The notes under the pieces: generated by a model
Database searches by the model: none
What the model was told of the DNA's origin: nothing
What the model saw: the letters and a program-made list of their open reading frames with translations, nothing else
Shown here: piece after piece, positions 16,759 to 25,067 of the stretch
Layout: every line of letters starts with the position of its first letter
Position numbering within the stretch: position 1 is the first letter of the stretch
Source of the DNA: Paenibacillus faecalis
GTDB lineage: Bacteria; Bacillota; Bacilli; Paenibacillales; Paenibacillaceae
Assembly (NCBI RefSeq): GCF_900289175.1
Contig: NZ_LT985747.1
Location: forward strand, 4,330,162 to 4,394,161
Reading direction: 5' to 3'
Length of the DNA: 64,000 bases
Position numbers and translations under genes: made by a program

Positions 16759-19542
16759 CTATTTCAGGCCAATCACTTCAAAATCATAAATGCGCGCTGC
16801 GGTATCGCCACCCTGCGTCGCTTTTTCCACCTGAAGACGAACATATCGTGCAGAGGTCAGCTCAATCGCATGGCTGCTGACGGCCTCTGTATTGTCCTTC
16901 ATCGCTACCGCATCGGTCCACTCCTTGCCGTCAGAGCTGACCTGAATGGTGAATGCACGCGTATTGAACGCTGCCGGCTCTCCTCCGGCTTCTGCGTGTT
17001 TAACCACAAACTCGCTGATTTTATGCTCGGCTCCCAGATCAACCGTCAGCGTATGCGGTCCATCGCCGACTGCGCACCATTTGGATGCGGCATTGCCATC
17101 CACCGCAAACTTAGGAGCTTCCTTTTCATTCACAAAGCTTGATGCAGTCGCTTCTTTGCCAAGCGCCAGATTGCTGATGCCGCTCTCGGCTTCCTTGGTC
17201 ACCGTGATAAGCTGCTTTTGAATCGTATCCTCACCCACGCTATTTTTAGCCGTAAGCGTCACCTCGTAGGTTCCTTCCTTCGGATATTTCACTTTTGGAT
17301 GCTGTTCCGTACTGGAAGACGGCTCACCGCCTGGGAAACTCCAGCTCCAGCCTTCCGTTACTTCGGAAGACATATCTGTAAATTGCACCGTTTCTCCCGG
17401 AGCGATCAATGTTTTATCTGCCTTGAACTGAGCGATCGGCTTCGGATATTCCGGCCAATCAAAAGTTACTGCCGCTGCCCTTCCTTTTTCATAATGGCGG
17501 TTTACCGGAATAACAACCATCTTGGTTGTGTCCTCTTTAAGCTCCCGCTTCATTTCAGGAACATAATAAACGGTATTCCCGGTCATGCCCATCAGCTCAT
17601 ACTTGCCATCTGGATGCACACGGTAAACCTGATAGTACAAAATATCTTCCGCATGTTTAGGTGCTTCCCATGACAAGCGCGCATCCCCGTATATCCCTTC
17701 TCTGAAATCATTCTCAATCACCTGCAGATCGGTTACAGGATGCGGCTTTTTCGCATTGTCATTCACCTGCGTCACCGCTAATCGGCCAATGTTGGCCTGG
17801 TAATTCGCCAGATCCGCCCCGGATTCAAATTTCAGCGATATTCCGGATATGGTCCGGCCTTTATGTTTGTTCAGTTTAACGCTTCCTTGCTTCCAATCGC
17901 CATTTGTGCCAGCTTTGGTCCACTTATTCGGCTCAAAAAACTCGTACTTGTCCGGCGCATCTGAGAAAGCAATGCCAATCTTCACCTTGGCATCTTTCGA
18001 ATTATCCGTATACACGACAGACACTTCCGTCGTTGTCTCTACCGGAATATCCGCTTTGTACAGTTTCACATGAGTAGATGAACCTTTGCTGACAGGGCCA
18101 GCCACCTGAAGCGAGCTGCCTCCGTAATAGGACTTGCTGAAATCGAAGCTTGGCTTGAGAGCTTCTCCCTTGCCACTTGTTTCCGTGATCCAGCGCCATG
18201 TTGGCAAAATATCCTGCAGGCTACGGTTGCTCCATTCGCTGCTTCGCATCACCTTTCCGTCCACCGCAAACATACGTCCGTTACCTGTGTTGAAATTCGT
18301 TATAAATTCAGGACCCGTCAATACGCTCTTCGCAACGACATCGTTCGCAATCCCTCTCCATGCATACGGATCAGACCCTTCCGGAAGCGAAGTAACGGCC
18401 GGGTCCATATCATGACCTACCCAGAATATCTGCTCCTTCTTCATATACTCCTCATTCGTTTCGGAGCTGTTGAACGCCCAGTCAGGACGATAAATTCCAA
18501 GTGAAGTGGTTGCTTTCTCCCCTTCAGGAAACAGAACCGGCCAATTGAACTTTCCTTCGTATCCGTTCGCCTCCACATCGATGCCAGCATACAAATCATA
18601 TGGACTGCGTCCCAGCTCCGCCGCTTTAGCCGGGGAATTCAAAAACGGAGTTACATAATCGTACCTGCCGTTCTTGTCATCTTGGAACTGCCAGCGGAAG
18701 TCGATAAACATATTGTCGGAGACGCGCTGATTTCCGGACTGAAAAAACGTATCATTCTGATCTGTCAAAGCACCCTGCCATCTCACCGGTCCTTTCTCAA
18801 TCATGGAATCATACCAAACGACTTCCATACCGGGTGCTTTTTTCTTTTGCAAATAAGTTAAAAATTCAGCCATCTTCGCGGCATCCTCGGCCGTTCCGCC
18901 TTGCGTTTCCTGATTGATGAACCAGCCATCAAATCCGTAATATGTAGCGACCTCAATCAATTTATCCGCGACCGGGAACGATCCGTCCTCCCGCTGCTGC
19001 AACAGATCATGCATCCATTCAATTTTCCCGCCATGCTCTTTCTGCGGTAAGAAAACGGTTCCAAATACAGGAACGCCGTTTTTGTGAGCCGCATCGATCA
19101 CATCCGCGCTCGGCGGAACAATTAAGCCTTCACCTGCAGATCCGCCCCACATAATCAGCTTGTCGATATACTGCCAATAGCTAAATGCATACGTATGGAA
19201 TTTGTCAGATCCTTGAGAAGGGGCGCCGCTCGTACTTGGATACATGGAGGCAATCGCCATGACTTTTACTTCTTCTTTGGCGTTGTCGTTAACCTTGTTT
19301 CCCTGGATGCGCTCTTTCTCAAGCTTAACCGTACCCCGGTTAAATGGCGCGTCCTTATCCGTAGACGGGGACCATTTCAGAAGTGTGTCCGGATACCAAT
19401 ACGACGAGTATGGCTGTGCCGCTTCAGCTTCCCCTCCAAAAGCTGTCAGAGACATCGCTAATAAAGCCGTACTCATCAACATCATCATTTTACGTTTTCT
19501 TGTCGATCTTGAAAAATAATTCGATTTCATTCGTTTCATCAT
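16759..19542 (-). CDS. Secreted endo-beta-N-acetylglucosaminidase (GH85) with PKD and CBM32-like domains
   Basis: Predicted extracellular ENGase that cleaves the chitobiose core of N-linked glycans. About 927 residues. The first ATG at 19542 follows AGGGGGT; an upstream extension lacks a ribosome site. A positively charged signal peptide is cleaved near GEAEAAQP. The GH85 barrel follows: YWYPDTLLKWSP, AFSYWQYIDKLIMWGG, and the catalytic YYGFDGWFINQET with N210 and E212, the Asn/Glu pair of substrate-assisted hydrolysis. A linker and fibronectin-like segment precedes a PKD domain (about 702-789) and a discoidin/CBM32-like domain (about 790-927). No LPXTG anchor is present, so the enzyme is probably released. 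It is the last gene of the locus with ABC permeases and a binding protein, implying uptake of the released oligosaccharide. Confidence 0.9.
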   Translation of the reverse strand: MMKRMKSNYFSRSTRKRKMMMLMSTALLAMSLTAFGGEAEAAQPYSSYWYPDTLLKWSPSTDKDAPFNRGTVKLEKERIQGNKVNDNAKEEVKVMAIASMYPSTSGAPSQGSDKFHTYAFSYWQYIDKLIMWGGSAGEGLIVPPSADVIDAAHKNGVPVFGTVFLPQKEHGGKIEWMHDLLQQREDGSFPVADKLIEVATYYGFDGWFINQETQGGTAEDAAKMAEFLTYLQKKKAPGMEVVWYDSMIEKGPVRWQGALTDQNDTFFQSGNQRVSDNMFIDFRWQFQDDKNGRYDYVTPFLNSPAKAAELGRSPYDLYAGIDVEANGYEGKFNWPVLFPEGEKATTSLGIYRPDWAFNSSETNEEYMKKEQIFWVGHDMDPAVTSLPEGSDPYAWRGIANDVVAKSVLTGPEFITNFNTGNGRMFAVDGKVMRSSEWSNRSLQDILPTWRWITETSGKGEALKPSFDFSKSYYGGSSLQVAGPVSKGSSTHVKLYKADIPVETTTEVSVVYTDNSKDAKVKIGIAFSDAPDKYEFFEPNKWTKAGTNGDWKQGSVKLNKHKGRTISGISLKFESGADLANYQANIGRLAVTQVNDNAKKPHPVTDLQVIENDFREGIYGDARLSWEAPKHAEDILYYQVYRVHPDGKYELMGMTGNTVYYVPEMKRELKEDTTKMVVIPVNRHYEKGRAAAVTFDWPEYPKPIAQFKADKTLIAPGETVQFTDMSSEVTEGWSWSFPGGEPSSSTEQHPKVKYPKEGTYEVTLTAKNSVGEDTIQKQLITVTKEAESGISNLALGKEATASSFVNEKEAPKFAVDGNAASKWCAVGDGPHTLTVDLGAEHKISEFVVKHAEAGGEPAAFNTRAFTIQVSSDGKEWTDAVAMKDNTEAVSSHAIELTSARYVRLQVEKATQGGDTAARIYDFEVIGLK

Positions 19543-19588
19543 AATACCCCCTGTGCTCCAAAAGATTAAAATCCAAAATATCAGAAGA

Positions 19589-19615
19589 GAAACGGCCGCA
19601 AACATCGGCCGTTTC
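19589..19615 (-). promoter_or_regulatory. Hairpin between binding-protein and GH85 genes
   Basis: A perfect 10-bp stem (GAAACGGCCG and CGGCCGTTTC) with a seven-base loop lies in the short gap between the binding-protein stop and the GH85 start. No long U-tract follows. Such hairpins often stabilise the upstream mRNA of abundant binding proteins or act as leaky terminators. Confidence 0.6.
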
Positions 19616-19637
19616 TACTTTTGATTCCACTTGCAAA

Positions 19638-21164
19638 TTACTTGTTTTGAGCTTTCCATTCATCAAACTGTTTTTGTGCTTCAGCGATGACTTTGTCGAT
19701 TCCGGCATCTTTAAATTTCTGCATTGCTTTTTGCGTATATTCTTCAGGATCAACGGAACCGGTATAAAGAGCAGGCATAAATTCCTTGGCAACGTTCGTA
19801 ATCGAAGCTACTTCCGTTTTGACCGGAGAAGTATCGAAGTTAAAGCCGAACGTAGGCGCAACCTTAGCGGAGCTGTTAAACTCTTCGAAAGCTTCCCACT
19901 TATCTTCAGGCTCTCCCTCATGGAGATAAGTCAAATACATATTTCCGAGAGCAAATCCAGGCATTGCATATTTCTCCTGCATAGCTGGCAAGTCTTCAAT
20001 GTATGGACCGTCAAGTTTCTTGTAGTGCGTACCTTCCAATCCGTATTGAATCATGTTCCGCAATTTTTCATCCGTATTCAGCAGGTTCAGGAACATCATC
20101 GCCCGCTCTGGATTTTTGGAGTAAGACGAGATAGCCATCATCGACCCAGCCGCAGAACTTGTGAAAATTACAGGTTCATGCATCGGTCTGGTCACGATGT
20201 CATAGCCGGCGCTTCTGGACCAGCCAAGTTCAGCGTAAGGCTGCGTAATTTCGCGGTCAACAAGCCATTTTCCGGTCTTCATGTTATCGATACCATCCAA
20301 TGTTGCAACGTCCTCACGCAAGTAGCCTGCTTGGTAGTATTTACGCATCGTCTCCAAGGCTGCTTTCATTTCAGGCGTTTCCAGAAGGTTCACGTATTTA
20401 AAATCTTCCGTGTCAAGATGCATACCGATTGGAATTTCATCACCGATCAGGAAATCGTACGGCAAGAACGGTTTAAAGCTTTTTGGAACAGCAAGCGGTG
20501 TAATATCCGCTGGTTCATTTTCTTTAATTGTTTTTAAAAGTGGTTCCAGGTCCTCAAGCGTTGTTACATTGGAAATATCCAGATTATGTTTATCCAAGTA
20601 TTTCTTGTTGAATCTCCAAACGTGCTGCTGGGCCAACTCTTTGTTAGCCGGAACACCATAGTTCACACCATTGACTTTAGTACCTTCTAGAAAACGAGGA
20701 TCAAGCACTTCTTTGATGCCTTGACCGTATTGATCCAGCAGATCGTTCAGCGGCATGAATGCCCCTTTCGCTGCGTTTGGAAGATAATCGAATGCCCATG
20801 AGCTGGTAAAGGCGATATCATAATCCTCACCGGAGCTTGTGATCACTTGCATCCGCTGACTGTAATCACCCCAGTCAATCATGTTGATTTCAATCGTTGC
20901 ATTGATTTTTTCCGTCAAATATTTGTTAATTTCCTCCTCCACCAAAGGAACATCATCCTGGTAAGGCCCAATCGTATACATTTTCAGCTTTACCGGTTCC
21001 AGCTTGGAAGGATCGATCGTTCCGTCACTTTGAACGGCCGCCTCTTCCTTCGGCGGTTCTTGCTGAGCTGTTGTTTCTTCTCCTTTGCCGCCGCAAGCTG
21101 ACAGAACAAATGTCAACAGAAATACCAAGGCAAGCGACAAGACAGAAGCTTTCTTCTTAAACAT
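19638..21164 (-). CDS. Sugar ABC transporter solute-binding lipoprotein
   Basis: Extracytoplasmic receptor for a carbohydrate ABC importer. The 508 residues begin with a lipoprotein signal peptide ending in lipobox LSAC (FLLTFVLSACGGKGEE), so the mature protein is lipid-anchored outside the membrane. The body is a type I extracellular binding protein of the LplA/YtcQ class, large like other Paenibacillus members. A ribosome site GGGGG lies before the ATG at 21164. Its genes for two permeases are immediately upstream, and no ATPase gene is present. In Bacillus such systems share the MsmX-type ATPase; the same is inferred here. The GH85 gene downstream suggests an N-glycan-derived oligosaccharide as ligand. 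Confidence 0.9.
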   Translation of the reverse strand: MFKKKASVLSLALVFLLTFVLSACGGKGEETTAQQEPPKEEAAVQSDGTIDPSKLEPVKLKMYTIGPYQDDVPLVEEEINKYLTEKINATIEINMIDWGDYSQRMQVITSSGEDYDIAFTSSWAFDYLPNAAKGAFMPLNDLLDQYGQGIKEVLDPRFLEGTKVNGVNYGVPANKELAQQHVWRFNKKYLDKHNLDISNVTTLEDLEPLLKTIKENEPADITPLAVPKSFKPFLPYDFLIGDEIPIGMHLDTEDFKYVNLLETPEMKAALETMRKYYQAGYLREDVATLDGIDNMKTGKWLVDREITQPYAELGWSRSAGYDIVTRPMHEPVIFTSSAAGSMMAISSYSKNPERAMMFLNLLNTDEKLRNMIQYGLEGTHYKKLDGPYIEDLPAMQEKYAMPGFALGNMYLTYLHEGEPEDKWEAFEEFNSSAKVAPTFGFNFDTSPVKTEVASITNVAKEFMPALYTGSVDPEEYTQKAMQKFKDAGIDKVIAEAQKQFDEWKAQNK

Positions 21165-21212
21165 GTGTTTTTCCCCCTACTCTATAATTTTCTATATTGA
21201 CACCGCTTTCAC

Positions 21213-21257
21213 ACCCGGTGCACCAAAGCCGGCTCTCACCGGCAGTGTGTTGCGGGT
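21213..21257 (-). promoter_or_regulatory. Nested hairpin upstream of the binding-protein gene
   Basis: In the 106-bp gap between permease and binding-protein genes, an inner stem GCCGG/CCGGC (21228-21232 and 21239-21243) sits within ACCCG/CGGGT arms (21213-21217 and 21253-21257). A processing or stabilising element that raises binding-protein expression relative to the permeases is plausible. Confidence 0.45.
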
Positions 21258-21270
21258 TCAACCATAGTCA

Positions 21271-22218
21271 TTAACCTTTGACTGACCCTATTGTAAGACC
21301 TTGAACGAAATATCGTTGAAAGAACGGATACGCCATAACAATCGGAAGTGTAGCCAGGACAACCATCGCCATTCTCACCGTCTCCGTCGGCAAGCTGGCC
21401 GCTGCATCCATTAGACCTATATTCTGTGCATTTTTCGTCAGGAAGTCCATATTCTTCTCAATCTGCATCAACAAGAACTGCAGCGGAGGCGTCAATTTCG
21501 GATCTGTATAGTAAAGCAGAGCATTAAACCAGTCATTCCAGTATCCCAAGGAACTGAACAAACCGATCGTTGCAATTCCCGGCAACGAAACCGGAAGCAC
21601 GATTCTGATAAAGGTGACAAATTCGCTCGCACCATCAATTTTGGCGGATTCAATAATTTCATCCGGAATCGTCGTTTGGAAGAAAGTCCTCATGACGATA
21701 ATCGAGAACGCGCTCAAGGATAAAGGAAAAATAAGCGACCAAATCGTATTTTGCAGATGTAAAAACTGGGTCATAACGATATAACCAGGTACCATACCGC
21801 CTGAGAACAGCATCGTAAAGAAAGCCAGGAAGCTGAAGAAACCTCTAAATTCAAAGTTCCGGCGAGACAGGGCATACGCATATGTCGTAACTAAAATTAG
21901 CGTAAGCAGTGTACCCACAACGGTAATGGTAAGCGTGAGACCGAATGAGTAAAATAGCTCGGTTCCGTTCTGGAATATATATTCATATGCCGCCGTGCTG
22001 AACTTGCTCGGGATCAGTCTGAACCCTTCCATCGTCAATGTTTGTTCATCCGTTAAGGAAATGATGATAACAAACAGAAACGGGAATATACAAGAAAAGG
22101 CGAATATAGCTATGATAATATTAAAAATGGTATTCCACAAAGGAGATATATCGTTGTAGTTTCTTTTTTTCGAACGCTTTACCGGCCGTCCGGCGGTTTG
22201 CATTGATTGCTGTGTCAT
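21271..22218 (-). CDS. Sugar ABC transporter permease (LplC/YtcP-like)
   Basis: Membrane subunit of a CUT1-type carbohydrate importer. About 315 residues. The ATG at 22218 follows GGGGGTG. Six hydrophobic segments are visible. The EAA loop that contacts the ATPase is DEIIESAKIDGASEFVTFIR, with conserved DGA. The C-terminal YFVQGLTIGSVKG is typical of LplC/YtcP permeases. It is nine bases after the stop of the partner permease gene plus a ribosome site, so the two form one operon with the binding protein and GH85 enzyme downstream. Confidence 0.92.
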   Translation of the reverse strand: MTQQSMQTAGRPVKRSKKRNYNDISPLWNTIFNIIIAIFAFSCIFPFLFVIIISLTDEQTLTMEGFRLIPSKFSTAAYEYIFQNGTELFYSFGLTLTITVVGTLLTLILVTTYAYALSRRNFEFRGFFSFLAFFTMLFSGGMVPGYIVMTQFLHLQNTIWSLIFPLSLSAFSIIVMRTFFQTTIPDEIIESAKIDGASEFVTFIRIVLPVSLPGIATIGLFSSLGYWNDWFNALLYYTDPKLTPPLQFLLMQIEKNMDFLTKNAQNIGLMDAAASLPTETVRMAMVVLATLPIVMAYPFFQRYFVQGLTIGSVKG

Positions 22219-22236
22219 TGAATACACCCCCGTGGA

Positions 22237-23166
22237 TTAAAAAATCGCATGATCTTTCTCTATTTTTCGAACGATATAGTTAGCGACCAAAATCAGAATC
22301 AGTCCGACCACCGATTGATAAAGACCAGCTGCGGTACTCATTCCAATGTCACCCATATTCATCAGTCCACGATAGACGAAAGTGTCAATAACGTTCGTAA
22401 CCGAATACAAAGCGCCCGCATCTTTCGGAAGCTGATAGAAGAGTCCAAAGTCGGAACGGAAAATACCCCCGATCGCCAATATGGTCAGTATGATCATAAT
22501 CGGCTTAAGCAGCGGAATCGTAATATACCGGATCTGCTTCCATTTGCTCGCCCCATCGATGATGGCTGCTTCATAATAAGTCTTGTCAATCCCTGTTATA
22601 GCCGCCAAATAAATAACACTGTTATAGCCGACACCTTTCCAAATCCCAACAAAAACGATGATGTACGGCCAGTACTTTGGCTCGGAGTACCAGCTGATCG
22701 GGTCACCACCGAAAAAAGCAATTATCTGATTCAACGTCCCTTTATCTACACTCAGGAAAGTGAATGCAAAATAACTGATAATAACCCAGGACAGAAAATG
22801 CGGTAAAAACATACCGGTCTGATAAACCTTGGCCGTCCGTTTGTTAACAAGCTCGCTTAGCATGATTGCGAAGCCGACAGCGACAATAAGTCCTAGAAAA
22901 ATAAATGCCAAGTTGTATAAAATCGTATTACGCGTGATGATGTAAGCATCGTTCGTTGAGAATAAATATTCGAAGTTTTCAAAGCCCACCCACTCACTGT
23001 TAAAGACGCTGGCGAAAAAACCGTCCGGGCTTATTCGAAAGTCTTTAAAAGCGAGAACGGTACCGAACATGGGCAAGTAAGCAAAAATAAGAAACCAGAT
23101 CGTTCCGGGCAACACCATAAATAGCAAAAATCGGTTGCGAACAACCTTTTTAATGAACGCTGACAT
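22237..23166 (-). CDS. Sugar ABC transporter permease (LplB/YtcO-like)
   Basis: First permease of the importer, about 309 residues. The ATG at 23166 follows GGAGGAG. It has six predicted membrane helices and the EAA loop TYYEAAIIDGASKWKQIRYI. It heads the operon permease-permease-binding protein-GH85, and a terminator at 23454-23491 separates it from the two-component genes upstream. A cre-like site (23303) lies about 140 bp before the start, consistent with glucose repression plus induction by the YesN-type regulator. Confidence 0.92.
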   Translation of the reverse strand: MSAFIKKVVRNRFLLFMVLPGTIWFLIFAYLPMFGTVLAFKDFRISPDGFFASVFNSEWVGFENFEYLFSTNDAYIITRNTILYNLAFIFLGLIVAVGFAIMLSELVNKRTAKVYQTGMFLPHFLSWVIISYFAFTFLSVDKGTLNQIIAFFGGDPISWYSEPKYWPYIIVFVGIWKGVGYNSVIYLAAITGIDKTYYEAAIIDGASKWKQIRYITIPLLKPIMIILTILAIGGIFRSDFGLFYQLPKDAGALYSVTNVIDTFVYRGLMNMGDIGMSTAAGLYQSVVGLILILVANYIVRKIEKDHAIF

Positions 23167-23302
23167 GAGCACTCCTCCACTTTCCAGTTAGTTACAAGTG
23201 ATGAATCCCTGCTGCAAAATCCCCCCTCAAGCTCTTCTCTACCCGACTCTTATCGAAAGCGTACTTTCAATCACTCGCCCTTAACCTATTTTTATTGTCC
23301 CA

Positions 23303-23315
23303 AGTAAGCGCTTCA
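23303..23315 (-). promoter_or_regulatory. cre-like site upstream of the permease operon
   Basis: The minus strand reads TGAAGCGCTTACT, with the cre core AAGCGCTT and one intact half. It resembles the sites at 13617 and 26947. The rest of the roughly 340-bp gap holds the yesN terminator and A/T-rich sequence in which no promoter could be assigned with confidence. Confidence 0.3.
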
Positions 23316-23453
23316 TCCTCAAGTTGAAAAATGCTAGAACGGGATGGATAAATTAAAGAATAGACAAAGACTAACGAATTTCCTCTGTATTTAAAAAGAA
23401 AAATTTCCATTCTAAATCTAAATTGTTTCAAACTTACACTGTCTTAAATTAAT

Positions 23454-23491
23454 AAAAAAACAGGCCAGAGGTTGATGAGCCTCAAGCCTGT
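23454..23491 (-). terminator. Terminator after the YesN-type regulator gene
   Basis: Arms ACAGGC and GCCTGT, extended by an imperfect GAGG/CCTC stem, are followed on the minus strand by seven T. It is just after the regulator stop at 23502 and isolates the two-component operon from the transporter operon. Confidence 0.85.
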
Positions 23492-23501
23492 CCCATATGG
23501 A

Positions 23502-25067
23502 TTACTGCTTTACGTGTACTTCTGAGTACATTGACCTCATTTCGGTCGGTGAAACACCCGTATATTTCTTGAACTGCCTGTAAAAATATGAGCTGTCCAT
23601 ATATCCTACACTCAGGGCAATATCGGCCGTCTTCTGGTCGGTATGTAGAAGCAGCTGTGTTGCTTTCTCCACGCGGTAGCGATTCAAATAATCCGAGAAG
23701 CTTAAACCGACCTCCTGTTGAAACAGCTGCCCAAGATAATTCGGATGCAGCTTTAGCCTTTGGCTTAACGTCTTCAAGGATAGCTCGTCAGGATAGCCGC
23801 GGTGAATTTGCTCCACAAGAAAAGAGACATGCGCGCTGTAGCCTTGCTCAGCTTCACGCTGGTGCTTCAAACCGCGTTCTACGATAAACCACACATGTTC
23901 ACGAAGTCCTTGAAGGGTATTGATCCGGTGCATTGGGACAAAAACCTCACTGTAATCTGGGTATTTTTCCATATCCTTAATCGCCACCATCAATTGGGCT
24001 GCCGCATTCAAATATGGGCCACGCGGGACGGTCTGTTCACCGCTGTCCAAACAAAGAGCAGACTCGATATAAGCCTTCAAGGATGAAACATCACCTTCGA
24101 TCAGCAACTTCGCAAAGTAATCGGGACGCACAGACGGCGAAGGAGCTTTAGAAAAACTGATTTCTGAAGAAGAGCTGTAAAAAATATATTCGTCCGAGGC
24201 AATCAGATTGCCGTTTAAATCATTTTTGGCCCTCCTATACCCCTCCTGAATATCTTTAAAGTCGTTTATTCCGGCACTCCCTTCCGAGCACCACAGTCTG
24301 AGGCCAGTCAACTTCCGTAATTTCTGCATTGCATTTTTCATACAGTGCTGCGCAGCATCCCTCTGTTCGTTCATCGTAGCGGACAAAATTACGAGGTCAT
24401 CGTCCGAATCCGGGAAGCAGATCACTTCATAACCTTCGCCAAGTTCTTCCGAAAAGGCCTGGCTCAATTGATCGGCAAGGCTCGTCAAACGATACAGGTG
24501 GGATACCGGCCGATCATCGGATATAAGCCGTAATACATGAACCTGGTATAACGTATAATGCAGCGGAATTCCCAACAATTCAGCCCGTTCTTTTAACTCT
24601 AGACTTCCGATATCTCCGTTAACCCATCTTTGCAAAATATTGCTCTGCAAAATCTTCCAGTCCTCTTCAGAGCGAAAGCGGTGCAATTCCTCCCGCTCCC
24701 AATCTCCCTGGATATGCTTGATCGTGGACTCCAGCTCCTCGATGTTAATCGGCTTCAAAATATAATTTTGTATGCCTAGCGTAATCCCCGCTTTTACATA
24801 TTCAAATTCGTCATACCCGCTAAGCACGATGAATTTCATCCGGGGATGTATTTCTTTCATCTTTTTGATAAGCTCAAGTCCGTTCATTCGTGGCATCATA
24901 ATATCTGTAATCAACAGATCCACCGGCTCATCCTTCAATTGTTCGTATGCCTGAAGACCGTCATTAGCTGAACCTGCCACCTGCAAATCGTAACGTTGCC
25001 ACTCCACAATCGTCTCCAAACCTTTTGCTATCAGAGGCTCATCATCTACAAAAAAAACTGTTCTCAT
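23502..25067 (-). CDS. AraC-type response regulator (YesN family)
   Basis: Transcription factor of a two-component system, 521 residues. The N-terminal receiver domain (residues 1-120) has the acidic pair in VDDEPLIAKG and phospho-acceptor D55 in LLITDIMMPRMNG. A long linker domain follows. The C-terminal AraC/XylS double helix-turn-helix runs from about 420 to 521 and includes LGQLFQQEVGLSFSDYLNRY and IALSVGYMDSSYFYRQFKKY. Its ATG overlaps the kinase stop (ATGA), indicating coupled translation. In this family the regulator generally activates the neighbouring sugar ABC operon, here the permease-binding protein-GH85 unit. Confidence 0.93.
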   Translation of the reverse strand: MRTVFFVDDEPLIAKGLETIVEWQRYDLQVAGSANDGLQAYEQLKDEPVDLLITDIMMPRMNGLELIKKMKEIHPRMKFIVLSGYDEFEYVKAGITLGIQNYILKPINIEELESTIKHIQGDWEREELHRFRSEEDWKILQSNILQRWVNGDIGSLELKERAELLGIPLHYTLYQVHVLRLISDDRPVSHLYRLTSLADQLSQAFSEELGEGYEVICFPDSDDDLVILSATMNEQRDAAQHCMKNAMQKLRKLTGLRLWCSEGSAGINDFKDIQEGYRRAKNDLNGNLIASDEYIFYSSSSEISFSKAPSPSVRPDYFAKLLIEGDVSSLKAYIESALCLDSGEQTVPRGPYLNAAAQLMVAIKDMEKYPDYSEVFVPMHRINTLQGLREHVWFIVERGLKHQREAEQGYSAHVSFLVEQIHRGYPDELSLKTLSQRLKLHPNYLGQLFQQEVGLSFSDYLNRYRVEKATQLLLHTDQKTADIALSVGYMDSSYFYRQFKKYTGVSPTEMRSMYSEVHVKQ

